Source: Bdellovibrionales bacterium Ga0074139
GTDB lineage: Bacteria > Bdellovibrionota > Bdellovibrionia > Bdellovibrionales > Bdellovibrionaceae
Direction: 5' to 3'
Length of the DNA stretch: 64,000 nucleotides
Assembly (NCBI GenBank): GCA_001464795.1
Contig: LNEB01000014.1
Coordinates: 124,001 to 188,000 of the forward strand
Shown: positions 35,718-44,427 of the stretch, one piece after another
Position numbering within the stretch: the first letter of the stretch is position 1
Layout of the letters: each line of letters starts with the position of its first letter
The notes under the pieces: generated by a model
Database searches by the model: none
What the model saw: the letters and a program-made list of their open reading frames with translations, nothing else
What the model was told of the DNA's origin: nothing
Position numbers and translations under genes: made by a program

Positions 35718-35963
35718 TTAAGCTCTGTCTGCTTTTTCGTTTTTGTTTTGTGCAGAACCAGAATCACGATTAGATTGTGGATTCATCAAAGGTTTTTCAT
35801 AATTACTTTTAGAACCAATGCGTTGATCATCTTTTTCTTCAGAATGACCTGATTGTCCAGATGATGATTGATCAGATGAATGTCTTTCTTTCTTCTCATC
35901 TCTCTGCATAGATTGATCTTTTTGATTCTCGTGCTTCTTTTGACCATTAATTTCTGAATTCAT
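35718..35963 (-). CDS. Small hydrophilic, probably disordered protein
   Basis: 81 residues made nearly only of Ser, Gln, Asn, Lys, Glu, Asp and Gly, with no hydrophobic core (for example KKHENQKDQSMQRDEKKERH). Such hydrophilin-like composition is common in desiccation- or osmotic-stress proteins, which matches its place at the head of the YflT/BON gene set. No family is recognised. A clear AAGGAG lies before the ATG at 35963. The region upstream contains a hairpin at 36013-36029. Confidence 0.62.
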   Translation of the reverse strand: MNSEINGQKKHENQKDQSMQRDEKKERHSSDQSSSGQSGHSEEKDDQRIGSKSNYEKPLMNPQSNRDSGSAQNKNEKADRA

Positions 35964-36012
35964 AGTGACTCCTTGTTAAGTGTTTCTTTTTGTCTGAACT
36001 TGCAAGGTTTCA

Positions 36013-36029
36013 GCCATTCATGAAATGGC
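36013..36029. promoter_or_regulatory. Small inverted repeat upstream of the stress operon
   Basis: GCCATT (36013-36018) and AATGGC (36024-36029) form a perfect 6-bp palindrome with a 5-nt spacer, 50 nt upstream of the hydrophilic-protein start. It could be an operator or 5'-UTR hairpin. Confidence 0.25.
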
Positions 36030-36152
36030 GTAGAATTGAATTTACTACTTCAGCAGGGGTATAAATCGCCATCGAGTCCAAAATTTACACTTCAGATGAT
36101 ATTTGAAAAATTCTCTGCTATAGAAGCTCAACTAACCCGATGAGGAGATTTT

Positions 36153-36578
36153 ATGATTAAAATAGTTATGTGTTTATTACTAGGTGCAACATCAGTTTTT
36201 GCTTTGTCCAGACAAGACGCTCGAGTCGCAAAAGAGCGCATGAGCCGCTGCCAATTTAATGATGCTGTTTGCGCTGGAAATGTTTTGATTGATGCAATGG
36301 TAGCCAGTGGCAATAATCAAGATGGAACTCGTCCTCCCCGTTATTCTCAAGAAAAAGCAGTGACAGTTTATCAATTTAACAACTGCACAGGTGCAGTTCA
36401 AAGAACTGTCATTGTTAAAGAAGGACAACTTCAAGATGCTATTAATAGCTGCACAGCTGGGGATGCTTCTTTCAGTAATTCCTATGCAATTGACGGAAAG
36501 TGCGAAGAAGGCAGTTCATTTGGACCTTCTTCATCCATTTGCACGACGGCTGTTATTAAAGCCAATACTCAATTTTAG
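36153..36578 (+). CDS. Small secreted Cys-containing protein, unknown function
   Basis: A signal peptide (MIKIVMCLLLGATSVFAL) is followed by ~123 residues with an even number of spread cysteines (SRCQFNDAVCAGN, NNCTGAVQ, NSCTAGD, GKCEEGS, SICTTA), so probably disulfide-bonded. GAGGAG precedes the ATG. I see no family signature. It ends 3 nt before the convergent GreA-like gene. Confidence 0.7.
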   Translation: MIKIVMCLLLGATSVFALSRQDARVAKERMSRCQFNDAVCAGNVLIDAMVASGNNQDGTRPPRYSQEKAVTVYQFNNCTGAVQRTVIVKEGQLQDAINSCTAGDASFSNSYAIDGKCEEGSSFGPSSSICTTAVIKANTQF

Positions 36579-36581
36579 TCA

Positions 36582-37070
36582 TTATTGAACATCAAGGATT
36601 TCATACTCAATGAAATCCTTGTTAGTATCCACAGTGATCACTTGGCCTTTTTTTTGCCCTAATAAAGCCCGGCCCAAGGGGCTTTGCCCAGTGATCACTT
36701 TAATTTTAGCTCCATTATAATCCAGAGCTATTCCCGCCCCTTTAGGCATCAAGAAAACAATCTGCTTTTTATCTTCGTTAGCAAGCTCTACGATTGCTGA
36801 AACCTGAACAGGATCAGTTGCGCTAAAATTACGGATTTGTAAACCTCGGCAATAACTAAGGGCTTCTTCGATTTCAAAAGCCCGTTTAGACTGAGCACCG
36901 GCTATATAAGAAGCTTCCAGTGCACGGGTATCATATTCGTTTTCAGGCTGGCTTTCTTCATTGGTGGCTGCCTCATGGGACGCCTTGGCTGCCTCTATTA
37001 ATGCCTGTAAGTCGACTTCAAGGACTTCTATCATACTTTTTAGCAGCTGATTCTTATCGATTTTGTTCAT
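36582..37070 (-). CDS. GreA/GreB-family transcription factor
   Basis: Gre factors reach into the secondary channel of RNA polymerase and help it cut backtracked RNA. The C-terminal FKBP-like domain is clear (ITGQSPLGRALLGQKKGQVI). The N-terminal coiled coil (MNKIDKNQLLKSMIEVLEVDL...) bears a tip QPENEYDTRALEAS. Aligned with the GreA tip GDLKENAEY, the Glu is kept but the catalytic Asp position reads Ser, so cleavage activity is uncertain. The length of 162 aa is normal. It is a single gene. A non-cleaving Gre homologue of the Gfh or Rnk kind is an alternative. Confidence 0.8.
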   Translation of the reverse strand: MNKIDKNQLLKSMIEVLEVDLQALIEAAKASHEAATNEESQPENEYDTRALEASYIAGAQSKRAFEIEEALSYCRGLQIRNFSATDPVQVSAIVELANEDKKQIVFLMPKGAGIALDYNGAKIKVITGQSPLGRALLGQKKGQVITVDTNKDFIEYEILDVQ

Positions 37071-37218
37071 TGTTTATACATATCATAGTTTTTTTTGAAA
37101 TGAATCCCTGTCAAAAAAGTATCAGAGGAAAACTTGGCTTAAGACATGCAATATGGGCTTTTGAGTTCTATTTTAGGGTCAAAGTGACCCCAAAATTTAA
37201 AGTTTTAAGGAGTCTCCC

Positions 37219-40200
37219 GTGAAATTTCAGTCCTCTCTATCACTTGCCATTTTGCTTAGTTTCGTATTTCAAACTGCAGCCTACTCACAAAGCAGACCCA
37301 TCAATAAGTTTCGGGCTCAGGCCACTTCTAGCCTGCCCAGCTTTCGCTACGACGACTATGATCTGGAAAAATATCAAAGCTTAAAAAGAGACGCTGATCG
37401 TAGACTAACTGATGCACAAAGAAATTTTGAATCAATTAACAGAGATTACAATCAGGCGGTCGAAAAAGAAAACCGTATTAATCAAAATCTCCAGCAGCAA
37501 TCAAGACAATTAGAAATTGCTAAACGTGATGAATCTCGATTGCAAAATGAAATCTCTCAAAATCAGCAACAAATAGCTCAATTGGAAAGAAAAATACCCC
37601 AAATTAAAAGCGAACAGGACAGTTTGCAAAGCCAAGTCAATTCCACTAATCAAGTGATTGCAGATCTTAATTCTAAGCTTTCCCAGGCTACAACTGATGA
37701 AGAAAAACAAAGAATCTCTCGACAAATAGAAAGCCAAACCCAAGTTCTTAATAATTTGAACTCTCAGTTAACTGCCAAAGGCCGTGAACTTTCACAGTCT
37801 GAATCAGAGCTTGCAAAATCCCGCAGTGATTTAACAAGCAACGGCCGAAGCCTTGAATCCAAGCGCCGTGAGTCACAAAACTTAGAATCATCCATCAGTG
37901 ATTTACAAAGGCAAACCGAATCAGCACGTAGGGAAACTCGTGAGCGCGAAAGAGCTCGTGACATCAGTCGTGACGAAGTTCAAAGTCGCTCACGTGAAGT
38001 GGAAGTGGCTGAAAGAAACTACAATCAAGTAGCTCGTAATATAGAAATCGCTAAACAAGTTTTAGAGGATCAAGCCATTGAACAAGGCTCTATGGACGGT
38101 CAGCTTGAAGGATCAGAGCTTGGAGCCTCAAGAGGATCCAGAGATGGACAAAATGAAGGAACTCAACGTGGCCGTGAGCAAGGGATCACCGATGGACGCA
38201 AACGTGATTATAACACTGGCTATGCTGCTGGCGAATCAAAGGCCACTGAAGATGCCATCGCGGAATCTGAAAAAGCAGCCCAAGTGAATGGAAAAAAAGA
38301 TGGATTGGCTCGTGGGCAAACTGATGGTTTAGCTAACGCTTATAACTTAGGTTTAAACGAAGGCATTAAGCATGGTGAAGAAACTGGAAGTGACCGTGAG
38401 GCTTATGCATTAGGTCGAAAAGAAGGTGAAGCTGCAGGATTAGTTAAAGCTATCGATGATGCTAAACCTCAAGAGCCTTTGGGTTATGATGCTAAAGAAA
38501 AAGAATACCTCTCAGCCCCACTTAATAAAGTCATTGTTGGCGACTCTAATTTAGCTAAAAAGTTTGAAGGACTTCAAGGTCGATTTTCTGAAGAGGGTGA
38601 TGATCGTTACTACAGACCTCAACCCGGAGTGATTCCCCATCCTAGATTAGAAACTTATTACCTCACTGCTTATGACCGTGCCTATAGAACGGAACTAAGT
38701 TCTACCTACAGATCTGTTTACCGCAGAGAGTATGACTCCAGCTACTCTTCAAGTTACAGAAGAAACTACGATGAAAATTACTCTAAACGTTATGCTGACT
38801 CTGAAAAATCAGGCTATGACACAGGATACAGAGACACTTATCAAGTTGAGTATGATGCGAACTACAGAGTTCGTTATGCTGTGATTTACAAATTTTATTA
38901 TGATCAAAATTTTGAAAAATTTAAATTGGATGCGGCCGAAAGAGCACGTGGATTTAAAGATGGAAACAGAACAGCATCTAAAGCTAAAGGTTATAAGGAA
39001 GGCTTCCAGGCCAGTTACGCTGCCAACATCGAGATTGAAAAGCGTAAAGCCTTTGCTGCCGGACAAGCTCGCGCCAAGAACCTCTATGATAACAATGCTG
39101 TCATTCAAGTGACTTCCCTTGAATTAAAAGAAATGGATGTTGATGGTATAAATCGTCCAGGTGAATCCTTAGCAGTTGTCATGAAACTTAAAAATTTCGG
39201 ACTGAAAGCAAAATCAGATTTACAGTCTGAAATCTTGAATGCTCAAGGTGCTTTAAGCCTTACACAGTTAAAAATGATGACTGGATCCATCCCTGCGCAA
39301 AGTGATGCAACAGTTGTAGTTCCCACCCAATCATTGGTAACAAGATCGGCTGTCGATGGCTCTAACTTACAGGCTACACTACAAGCTGTAAGTGGATCTA
39401 TTGTGCATGCTTCTCAAAGAATCAGCTTAAGTGTTCAATATCCCACACTGACAAAACTGATTAACTTTGATGGAATTTTAATTCCAGGAGTGGCAACGCC
39501 AGTGAAAGTCAGAGTTCTCAATCGCTCTAAAAAAGCACAAAACTTAAACTTATCAATTCTGGTTGATAATTCAAAAGTGGAGCAATCACAAAATCAATTG
39601 CAAGCTCAGTTGCAAGCTGGTGAACAAAAAGAACTGAATTTAATTTTAACTGGAAAAATGGAAGCCAGGTTTGAAGAGTCTCCTCTTGAAATTACAACCA
39701 CTCAAGGCAGCGATCAGTTTGCCATGTTTGAATCTATGAAAATGACCATCATTCGAAAACATACACCCACAGCTGATTCCAAGGGCCTGATTATTAGTTC
39801 TAACTTAGCACTTGGTGCTGGTAAAAAACTTTTCGGAGTGGACAAACTGGACACTTGGGATTTGCGTGTTGATGGATCCATTGACTCTATTACGAAAATT
39901 GCAAGCTACCAAAGCAAAGTCATTCATGTTCTCGCTGATTTGAATTCCGAAGTGGATGCTAAAACAGCTGCTGTTTTAAAAGATTTCATAGCCAAAAACG
40001 GATCTGTCATTGTTTGGGGTTCAAAACTGGATCGCTCACCACTAGGCCAAGTGATCATGCAGTCAGCAGGTGTTTCTGTACTGCAATCGCAGAATCTTAA
40101 TGGACAAGTGATTGGAATTGAAAAATTAAACGGCCTTAACATGAATTACCAAGGCGAGATAAGTGTATTAAGAACTAATAGCTTAAAAGGTTCCTATGCT

Positions 40201-40743
40201 TTGAATTCTGCCTCTGGTGTTATGGGTGTTATCACATCAGGAAATGGTATCAGTGAAAGCACAGCACAAGTGGCTGTCATTGGACTCGATATGTTATCTT
40301 TGACAGATCTTGAGGTTCAATCTGTTATGAATAGAATTGATGTTTTAAGATCAAGTTTTGAAAATAAAATGAGATTAGCTTCTAATCAGCCGAACACTCA
40401 AATGGCACTGATTGTTCATGATCTTACAGATGAAATGGTCTCTGCAGAGCTACTAGGAACTGGCAACTTTTATAAAAATAATTCTGAAAAGAATAAAATC
40501 TTCAGAGTCGGTAAGCGCATGATTGGTGAAGCAGGAAGAAAATCAGCTCAGGCCATTCAATTGGGTAAAAGTTATGCACAGTTGATTAAAGTCATTGAAA
40601 CAAAATTAAACAAAGAAAAATGGAGAGCTGAATTAGTATTAGACAAGCGTCATGGAAGTTTTGTTAATGCTAGAAGTATTAAGGATCTTTTCTGTGAAAA
40701 TAATAGAAACAGCACTTATTGCCAAAGTGGTCCCAATAATTAA
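37219..40743 (+). CDS. Large secreted repeat protein: coiled coil, GxxxG repeats, Tyr-rich repeats, Ig-like domains
   Basis: A GTG start at 37219 with AAGGAG upstream opens a signal peptide (cut after AAYS). Residues ~45-285 are a long Gln/Arg/Glu coiled coil. Residues ~287-410 are Gly-spaced repeats (MDGQLEGSELGASRGSRDG and onward), as in the FliH GxxxG region. Residues ~480-570 are Tyr repeats with a period near four (YRSVYRREYDSSYSSSYRRN). Two Ig/CARDB-like domains (~625-840) follow. Then comes an alpha/beta domain (~850-1000: GLIISSNLALGAG, GSVIVWGSKLD) that resembles a class I amidotransferase fold. The family is not recognised. A structural or adhesion role at the envelope is inferred. 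It is coupled to the next gene by a TAATG overlap. Confidence 0.8.
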   Translation: MKFQSSLSLAILLSFVFQTAAYSQSRPINKFRAQATSSLPSFRYDDYDLEKYQSLKRDADRRLTDAQRNFESINRDYNQAVEKENRINQNLQQQSRQLEIAKRDESRLQNEISQNQQQIAQLERKIPQIKSEQDSLQSQVNSTNQVIADLNSKLSQATTDEEKQRISRQIESQTQVLNNLNSQLTAKGRELSQSESELAKSRSDLTSNGRSLESKRRESQNLESSISDLQRQTESARRETRERERARDISRDEVQSRSREVEVAERNYNQVARNIEIAKQVLEDQAIEQGSMDGQLEGSELGASRGSRDGQNEGTQRGREQGITDGRKRDYNTGYAAGESKATEDAIAESEKAAQVNGKKDGLARGQTDGLANAYNLGLNEGIKHGEETGSDREAYALGRKEGEAAGLVKAIDDAKPQEPLGYDAKEKEYLSAPLNKVIVGDSNLAKKFEGLQGRFSEEGDDRYYRPQPGVIPHPRLETYYLTAYDRAYRTELSSTYRSVYRREYDSSYSSSYRRNYDENYSKRYADSEKSGYDTGYRDTYQVEYDANYRVRYAVIYKFYYDQNFEKFKLDAAERARGFKDGNRTASKAKGYKEGFQASYAANIEIEKRKAFAAGQARAKNLYDNNAVIQVTSLELKEMDVDGINRPGESLAVVMKLKNFGLKAKSDLQSEILNAQGALSLTQLKMMTGSIPAQSDATVVVPTQSLVTRSAVDGSNLQATLQAVSGSIVHASQRISLSVQYPTLTKLINFDGILIPGVATPVKVRVLNRSKKAQNLNLSILVDNSKVEQSQNQLQAQLQAGEQKELNLILTGKMEARFEESPLEITTTQGSDQFAMFESMKMTIIRKHTPTADSKGLIISSNLALGAGKKLFGVDKLDTWDLRVDGSIDSITKIASYQSKVIHVLADLNSEVDAKTAAVLKDFIAKNGSVIVWGSKLDRSPLGQVIMQSAGVSVLQSQNLNGQVIGIEKLNGLNMNYQGEISVLRTNSLKGSYALNSASGVMGVITSGNGISESTAQVAVIGLDMLSLTDLEVQSVMNRIDVLRSSFENKMRLASNQPNTQMALIVHDLTDEMVSAELLGTGNFYKNNSEKNKIFRVGKRMIGEAGRKSAQAIQLGKSYAQLIKVIETKLNKEKWRAELVLDKRHGSFVNARSIKDLFCENNRNSTYCQSGPNN

Positions 40744-41324
40744 TGCGACTTTTAATAATCCTTTTACTGAGCCCAGCCATCAGCTGGGCTCAAGTGCAAA
40801 TAGCGCTGTTTGATTCAGGTTTGAATCATCCTCACGGAAAAGCTGTTCATCAGTTTTTAAAAAAAGAAATTTCGTTCTGTCAAACTTGTCAAATCCTACA
40901 TCATGATTTTTTTGATCAAGATGGAAAAGTTGATATTCAAAAATTAGAGTCTCAGCTTAATGATTTGCCGGCTGGAATCAAAATCATTCACTTCAGTTGG
41001 AACGTTCCCTTTGAGGCAAAATATAAAAATGTGATCTCACTCTTAGAAAAAAAAATTAAAAATGGAATTTATGTTGTGGCTGCCAGTGGGGAAAGTCAGA
41101 ACCCATCTGAAATAGCTCTTCCCGTCAGTGAAACTGTGATGGGTCGGGTCAAGGGAGTCATCCTTGTCGGAGAATTGAATTCCAAAGGAAGATTATCCAA
41201 TTCTTCCTTCTTTGGTGATGAGATAAAAATCATGCACCCCAGCCAACCTGGACACCCAGGTTCCAGCTTTACAAGTCTATTAGAAACGGCCCGAATCGTT
41301 CGTCAGCTTTTTAAAGACAAATAA
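40743..41324 (+). CDS. Secreted reduced subtilase-like (S8) protein
   Basis: The signal peptide is MRLLIILLLSPAISWAQ. VQIALFDSGLNHPHGKAVHQ looks like a shortened subtilase start, with a DSG box almost fused to an HG box. Strands IYVVAASGESQNP and GVILVGELNSKGRLSNSSFFG match the AAGN and later S8 core. GHPGSSFTSLLETARIV resembles the GTS-x-A serine helix. The usual oxyanion Asn is not seen. At 193 aa the protein is far below the ~270 of subtilisin, so activity is doubtful. Its ATG shares a base with the stop of the giant repeat protein gene. Its 3' end overlaps the convergent nucleosidase gene by 22 nt. Confidence 0.6.
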   Translation: MRLLIILLLSPAISWAQVQIALFDSGLNHPHGKAVHQFLKKEISFCQTCQILHHDFFDQDGKVDIQKLESQLNDLPAGIKIIHFSWNVPFEAKYKNVISLLEKKIKNGIYVVAASGESQNPSEIALPVSETVMGRVKGVILVGELNSKGRLSNSSFFGDEIKIMHPSQPGHPGSSFTSLLETARIVRQLFKDK

Positions 41325-41842
41325 AAATCTAGCAGTTTTGTTGCACAGGCTTTTAACTGAGAATCCCAATCACGACGCAAATTTTGATCAGAATTATCGG
41401 TGACAAATTTAACACTCGAGATGGGAATATTAAATTCTTGGCTGACATGGGCCAGACTATAAATTTCCATGTCCATCAGTTGCCACTGCAAACTGGATTC
41501 TCCCACTTCAATGTAGTCAGCACTTGCACAGGTGACCTTTGAAAGATCAGTAAAGGTTTTTAACTTCAAAGCTTTTTGCATCCAAGGCAGGACGGGTTCC
41601 CTGCGCACTGTGGATTCTACTTCTAGTAAAGTTCCAATTTCAAAATGCCTGCTGCCAGCAGAACCCAAATTAAGGATGTGCTTGGGTCGCTTTTTTAATA
41701 TTAATTGCGTCAGCTTCATTGCTGAATTGATTTTCCCAACTCCAGTATATTGAATCTCAATCCCTTGAGCTTCAAAGAGACCCTGGGATTCCAATGGTAA
41801 AGCCATAATCAGTAGAGTTTTTTCCAGGTCAAAAGGTGACAT
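41303..41842 (-). CDS. 5'-methylthioadenosine/S-adenosylhomocysteine nucleosidase-like protein
   Basis: A short (179 aa) nucleoside phosphorylase-superfamily protein. IQYTGVGKINSAMKLTQLI and HILNLGSAGSRHFEIGTL match the phosphate/ribose parts of Pfs. LMDMEIYSLAHVSQEF carries the ribose-binding Met-Glu pair, and SVKFVTDNSDQ holds the catalytic Asp. Typical MTA/SAH nucleosidases are ~230 aa, so loops are missing. It starts 28 nt from the divergent aldolase-mtnA-mtnP operon, which handles the same metabolite, supporting an MTA substrate. Futalosine hydrolase is a less likely alternative. Confidence 0.72.
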   Translation of the reverse strand: MSPFDLEKTLLIMALPLESQGLFEAQGIEIQYTGVGKINSAMKLTQLILKKRPKHILNLGSAGSRHFEIGTLLEVESTVRREPVLPWMQKALKLKTFTDLSKVTCASADYIEVGESSLQWQLMDMEIYSLAHVSQEFNIPISSVKFVTDNSDQNLRRDWDSQLKACATKLLDFYLSLKS

Positions 41843-41870
41843 AAGTCTATCATGAGGTTATGAAAGCTGC

Positions 41871-42530
41871 ATGACAAGTTCAGAATTAAGCCTCCACTCG
41901 CGAAAACTCTTAGAGCTCTGCCAAAGGTTGCACAACCGAAATATGTTAGCTGCGGCTGACGGAAATTTAAGTGTTAAATTGAACGATAATTTAATTCTTA
42001 TTACTCCCTCTGGTCAGGCAAAAGCATTCATGCACCCTGATGATATGGCTTTGATGGATTTGCAAGGCAATGCCATCAAAGGTAAACCATCAACTGAAAA
42101 ACTTATGCATCTGCAAATCTATCAAAGTTGCTCGAAGGCCAGGGCCGTGGTTCATGCACACCCTGTCACGGCTACAGCTTGGTCCATTGCAAAGCCTGAA
42201 TTACAGCAACTACCTGCAGAAGCTCTTTCTGAAGTCATTTTAGCGACCGGTGGAATTCCCATAGCCCCCTACGCTAGGCCAGGAACTCAAGCCATGGGAG
42301 ATGTTCTAAAAACTTTTCTTCCTGGGCATCGTGCTTTGATTTTACGTCGCCATGGAGCCTTAACCTGGGGTGAAGATTTAGAAGAGGCCTACCGAGGCAT
42401 GGAAAGAATTGAACATTCTGCACAAGTTTTGATGGCGGCTCATCAGCTGGGGGGAATTACTGTTCTTCCAGATGAAGAAGTGAAACATCTTTATGCAATG
42501 AGAAAACATATCGGTGAGGTTCTGTTGTGA
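41871..42530 (+). CDS. Class II aldolase family: predicted 5-methylthioribulose-1-phosphate aldolase (or MtnB)
   Basis: Class II aldolase/adducin fold with zinc ligands in VVHAHPVTATAW and the distal RHGALTWGEDLEEAYRGME. The GNLSVKL and ITPSGQAKAF blocks bind phosphate, and the catalytic Glu lies in STEKLMHLQIY. The next two genes are mtnA and mtnP. In the universal methionine salvage route MtnB (same fold) would be followed by MtnC/MtnD, which are absent here. The DHAP shunt instead splits methylthioribulose-1-phosphate into DHAP and an aldehyde using exactly this trio. I favour the shunt aldolase. It overlaps mtnA by 4 nt (GTGA). Confidence 0.75.
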   Translation: MTSSELSLHSRKLLELCQRLHNRNMLAAADGNLSVKLNDNLILITPSGQAKAFMHPDDMALMDLQGNAIKGKPSTEKLMHLQIYQSCSKARAVVHAHPVTATAWSIAKPELQQLPAEALSEVILATGGIPIAPYARPGTQAMGDVLKTFLPGHRALILRRHGALTWGEDLEEAYRGMERIEHSAQVLMAAHQLGGITVLPDEEVKHLYAMRKHIGEVLL

Positions 42531-43576
42531 TCAACTGTGAATCCACAGCACTTAAATTTCGCTATTCTTCTTCAAAAAAGTTATTAGAATTCGAACTTTT
42601 AGATCAAACTTTATTACCCCACTCTGAATTTTGGATTCAAATCTTAAACACAACTCAACTGATTGAATGTATTCAATCCTTACGGGTTCGCGGTGCTCCA
42701 CTGATTGGAATAGCCGCTGTCTTTGGTTTGGCACAAGCCGCAACACAAACGAAGTCCACTGATGAGTTAATAAAGATATTTCAATTGCTTTATGAATCAA
42801 GACCGACAGCTGTCAATTTGATGAATTGTTTGGACTTGATGAAACCACTATTACAAGAAGGCACCGACGTTCAGAAGTATGTGGATAAAGCCGTTGAAAT
42901 CTTTCATCAGGATGTGCAACTTTGTAATTCACTAAGTCACTACGGATCATCGCTGATTGAAGATGGTGATCAAATCATCACACATTGTAATACTGGTGGC
43001 CTTGCCACTGCAGGCCTCGGAACGGCATTGGGCGCAATCCTCCATGCTCATCATTCAGGAAAAAAAATCCATGTGTACGTCGATGAAACTCGCCCTTTAC
43101 TTCAAGGTGCCAGACTCACAGCATGGGAACTGCAAAAACATAAAGTTCCCATGACTCTTATTACAGATAACATGGCAGCTCACCTGATGAGTCTTAAAAA
43201 AGTAACTAAAGCCTTTGTAGGCTCAGATCGAATCGCTGCTAATGGTGACTTTGCAAATAAAATTGGAACCTACGGATTGGCAGTGCATTGTCATTTCCAC
43301 AAAATCCCGTTTTATGTCGTAGCTCCTTCCACAACCGTCGATCCCGATTGTCAAAATGGATCCCATATTCATATTGAGCTAAGAAAAAATTCTGAGGTCA
43401 TGGGCTTTAAAGGTCATCTCGGAGAAACACAATGGGCCCCGGCAAATACATTATGTTACAATCCTGCTTTTGACGTGACTCCCGCTGAACTCACGTCGGC
43501 TTGGGTTCTAGAAACAGGAATTTTTTTAAAGAAACAAGTGGATCAAGGAATTTTTAAAAAAAGGAATCAATCATGA
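42527..43576 (+). CDS. mtnA: S-methyl-5-thioribose-1-phosphate isomerase
   Basis: Converts 5-methylthioribose-1-phosphate to the ribulose form. Catalytic signatures are the Cys in ITHCNTGGLATAGLGTALG and the Asp in VGSDRIAANGDFANKIGTY. VDETRPLLQGARLTAWEL is the family's best-kept block. At 349 aa it is full length. It starts with GTG in a 4-nt GTGA overlap with the aldolase gene and ends in an ATGA overlap with mtnP, so all three are tightly coupled. eIF2B-like relatives lack these catalytic residues. Confidence 0.95.
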   Translation: MINCESTALKFRYSSSKKLLEFELLDQTLLPHSEFWIQILNTTQLIECIQSLRVRGAPLIGIAAVFGLAQAATQTKSTDELIKIFQLLYESRPTAVNLMNCLDLMKPLLQEGTDVQKYVDKAVEIFHQDVQLCNSLSHYGSSLIEDGDQIITHCNTGGLATAGLGTALGAILHAHHSGKKIHVYVDETRPLLQGARLTAWELQKHKVPMTLITDNMAAHLMSLKKVTKAFVGSDRIAANGDFANKIGTYGLAVHCHFHKIPFYVVAPSTTVDPDCQNGSHIHIELRKNSEVMGFKGHLGETQWAPANTLCYNPAFDVTPAELTSAWVLETGIFLKKQVDQGIFKKRNQS

Positions 43577-44427
43577 TTGGTGTTATTGGTGGATCTGGTT
43601 TTGAAAAATTTGAAGCCTTCGAAACTCTTCAGTTGCTAGACAGAGAAACTCCTTTTGGATTAGCCTCAAGTGGTTTTAAAAAAGTTAAAATAGGAACTCA
43701 AGAGTTCCTATTTATGTCGCGCCACGGGGATCATCATGAACATTTACCTAGTGAAGTGAACTACCGAGCCAACGTATTTGCGATGAAAAAAAATGGTGTT
43801 ACAGCCTTAGTTTCATTTAGTGCCGTTGGGTCTTTAAGAAAAGAATTCAAGCCAGGTGACATGGTTGTACCCTACCAATACATTGACCGAACAAAATCAC
43901 TAAGAAAACATACTTTTCTTGGTGAAGGCTTAATAGGGCATGTTTCTTTAGCTGAACCTATATGCCAAAAAATGGCTCTCAATTTACAAGGAGCTTTTAA
44001 AGCTCAGGGTTTTGAAATTCATTACGGTCAAACTTATATTTGTATTGAAGGCCCTTATTTTTCAACGAAGGCGGAAAGCCATGCCTACAGGGATATGAAA
44101 GCTGATATTATTGGAATGACTAACTTTCCTGAATACGCCCTAGCCCGGGAAGCAGGACTACCTTACTTACCTTGCTGTTTTGTAACAGATTATGACTGTT
44201 GGGATGACTCAAGACCTCATGTTACTGTGGAAGAAGTTATAAAGGTGATGAAAGAAAATAATCAAAAAGCCTTTCAAACTTTGCAGTTTATTTTACAGCA
44301 AAAAAATATTTCTGAAGGTAGCTCGGCCTACGATGGTGGACTTCGTACTGGACTTTTCATGGCACCTGAACAAATTCCTGCTGACAAAAAACACTGGCTT
44401 CAAATTTTAACTGAAAGATCAAAATGA
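43573..44427 (+). CDS. mtnP: S-methyl-5'-thioadenosine phosphorylase
   Basis: Phosphorolyses MTA (a polyamine and quorum-signal by-product) to adenine and methylthioribose-1-phosphate. The phosphate site is IGVIGGSGFEKFE and SRHGDHHEHLPSEVNYRAN. The substrate side is GPYFSTKAESHAYRDMKADI and IGMTNFPEYALAREAGLPY. The length of 284 aa is normal for MTAP. The ATGA overlaps at both ends join it to mtnA and to the small secreted-protein gene. It belongs to the purine nucleoside phosphorylase family, so purine nucleosides are possible alternative substrates; context favours MTA. Confidence 0.92.
   Translation: MIGVIGGSGFEKFEAFETLQLLDRETPFGLASSGFKKVKIGTQEFLFMSRHGDHHEHLPSEVNYRANVFAMKKNGVTALVSFSAVGSLRKEFKPGDMVVPYQYIDRTKSLRKHTFLGEGLIGHVSLAEPICQKMALNLQGAFKAQGFEIHYGQTYICIEGPYFSTKAESHAYRDMKADIIGMTNFPEYALAREAGLPYLPCCFVTDYDCWDDSRPHVTVEEVIKVMKENNQKAFQTLQFILQQKNISEGSSAYDGGLRTGLFMAPEQIPADKKHWLQILTERSK

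Noticed and set aside
41871-42530. L-fuculose-phosphate aldolase
   Set aside because: Same fold, but 4-nt overlaps with mtnA and mtnP point to methylthioribulose-1-phosphate as substrate.
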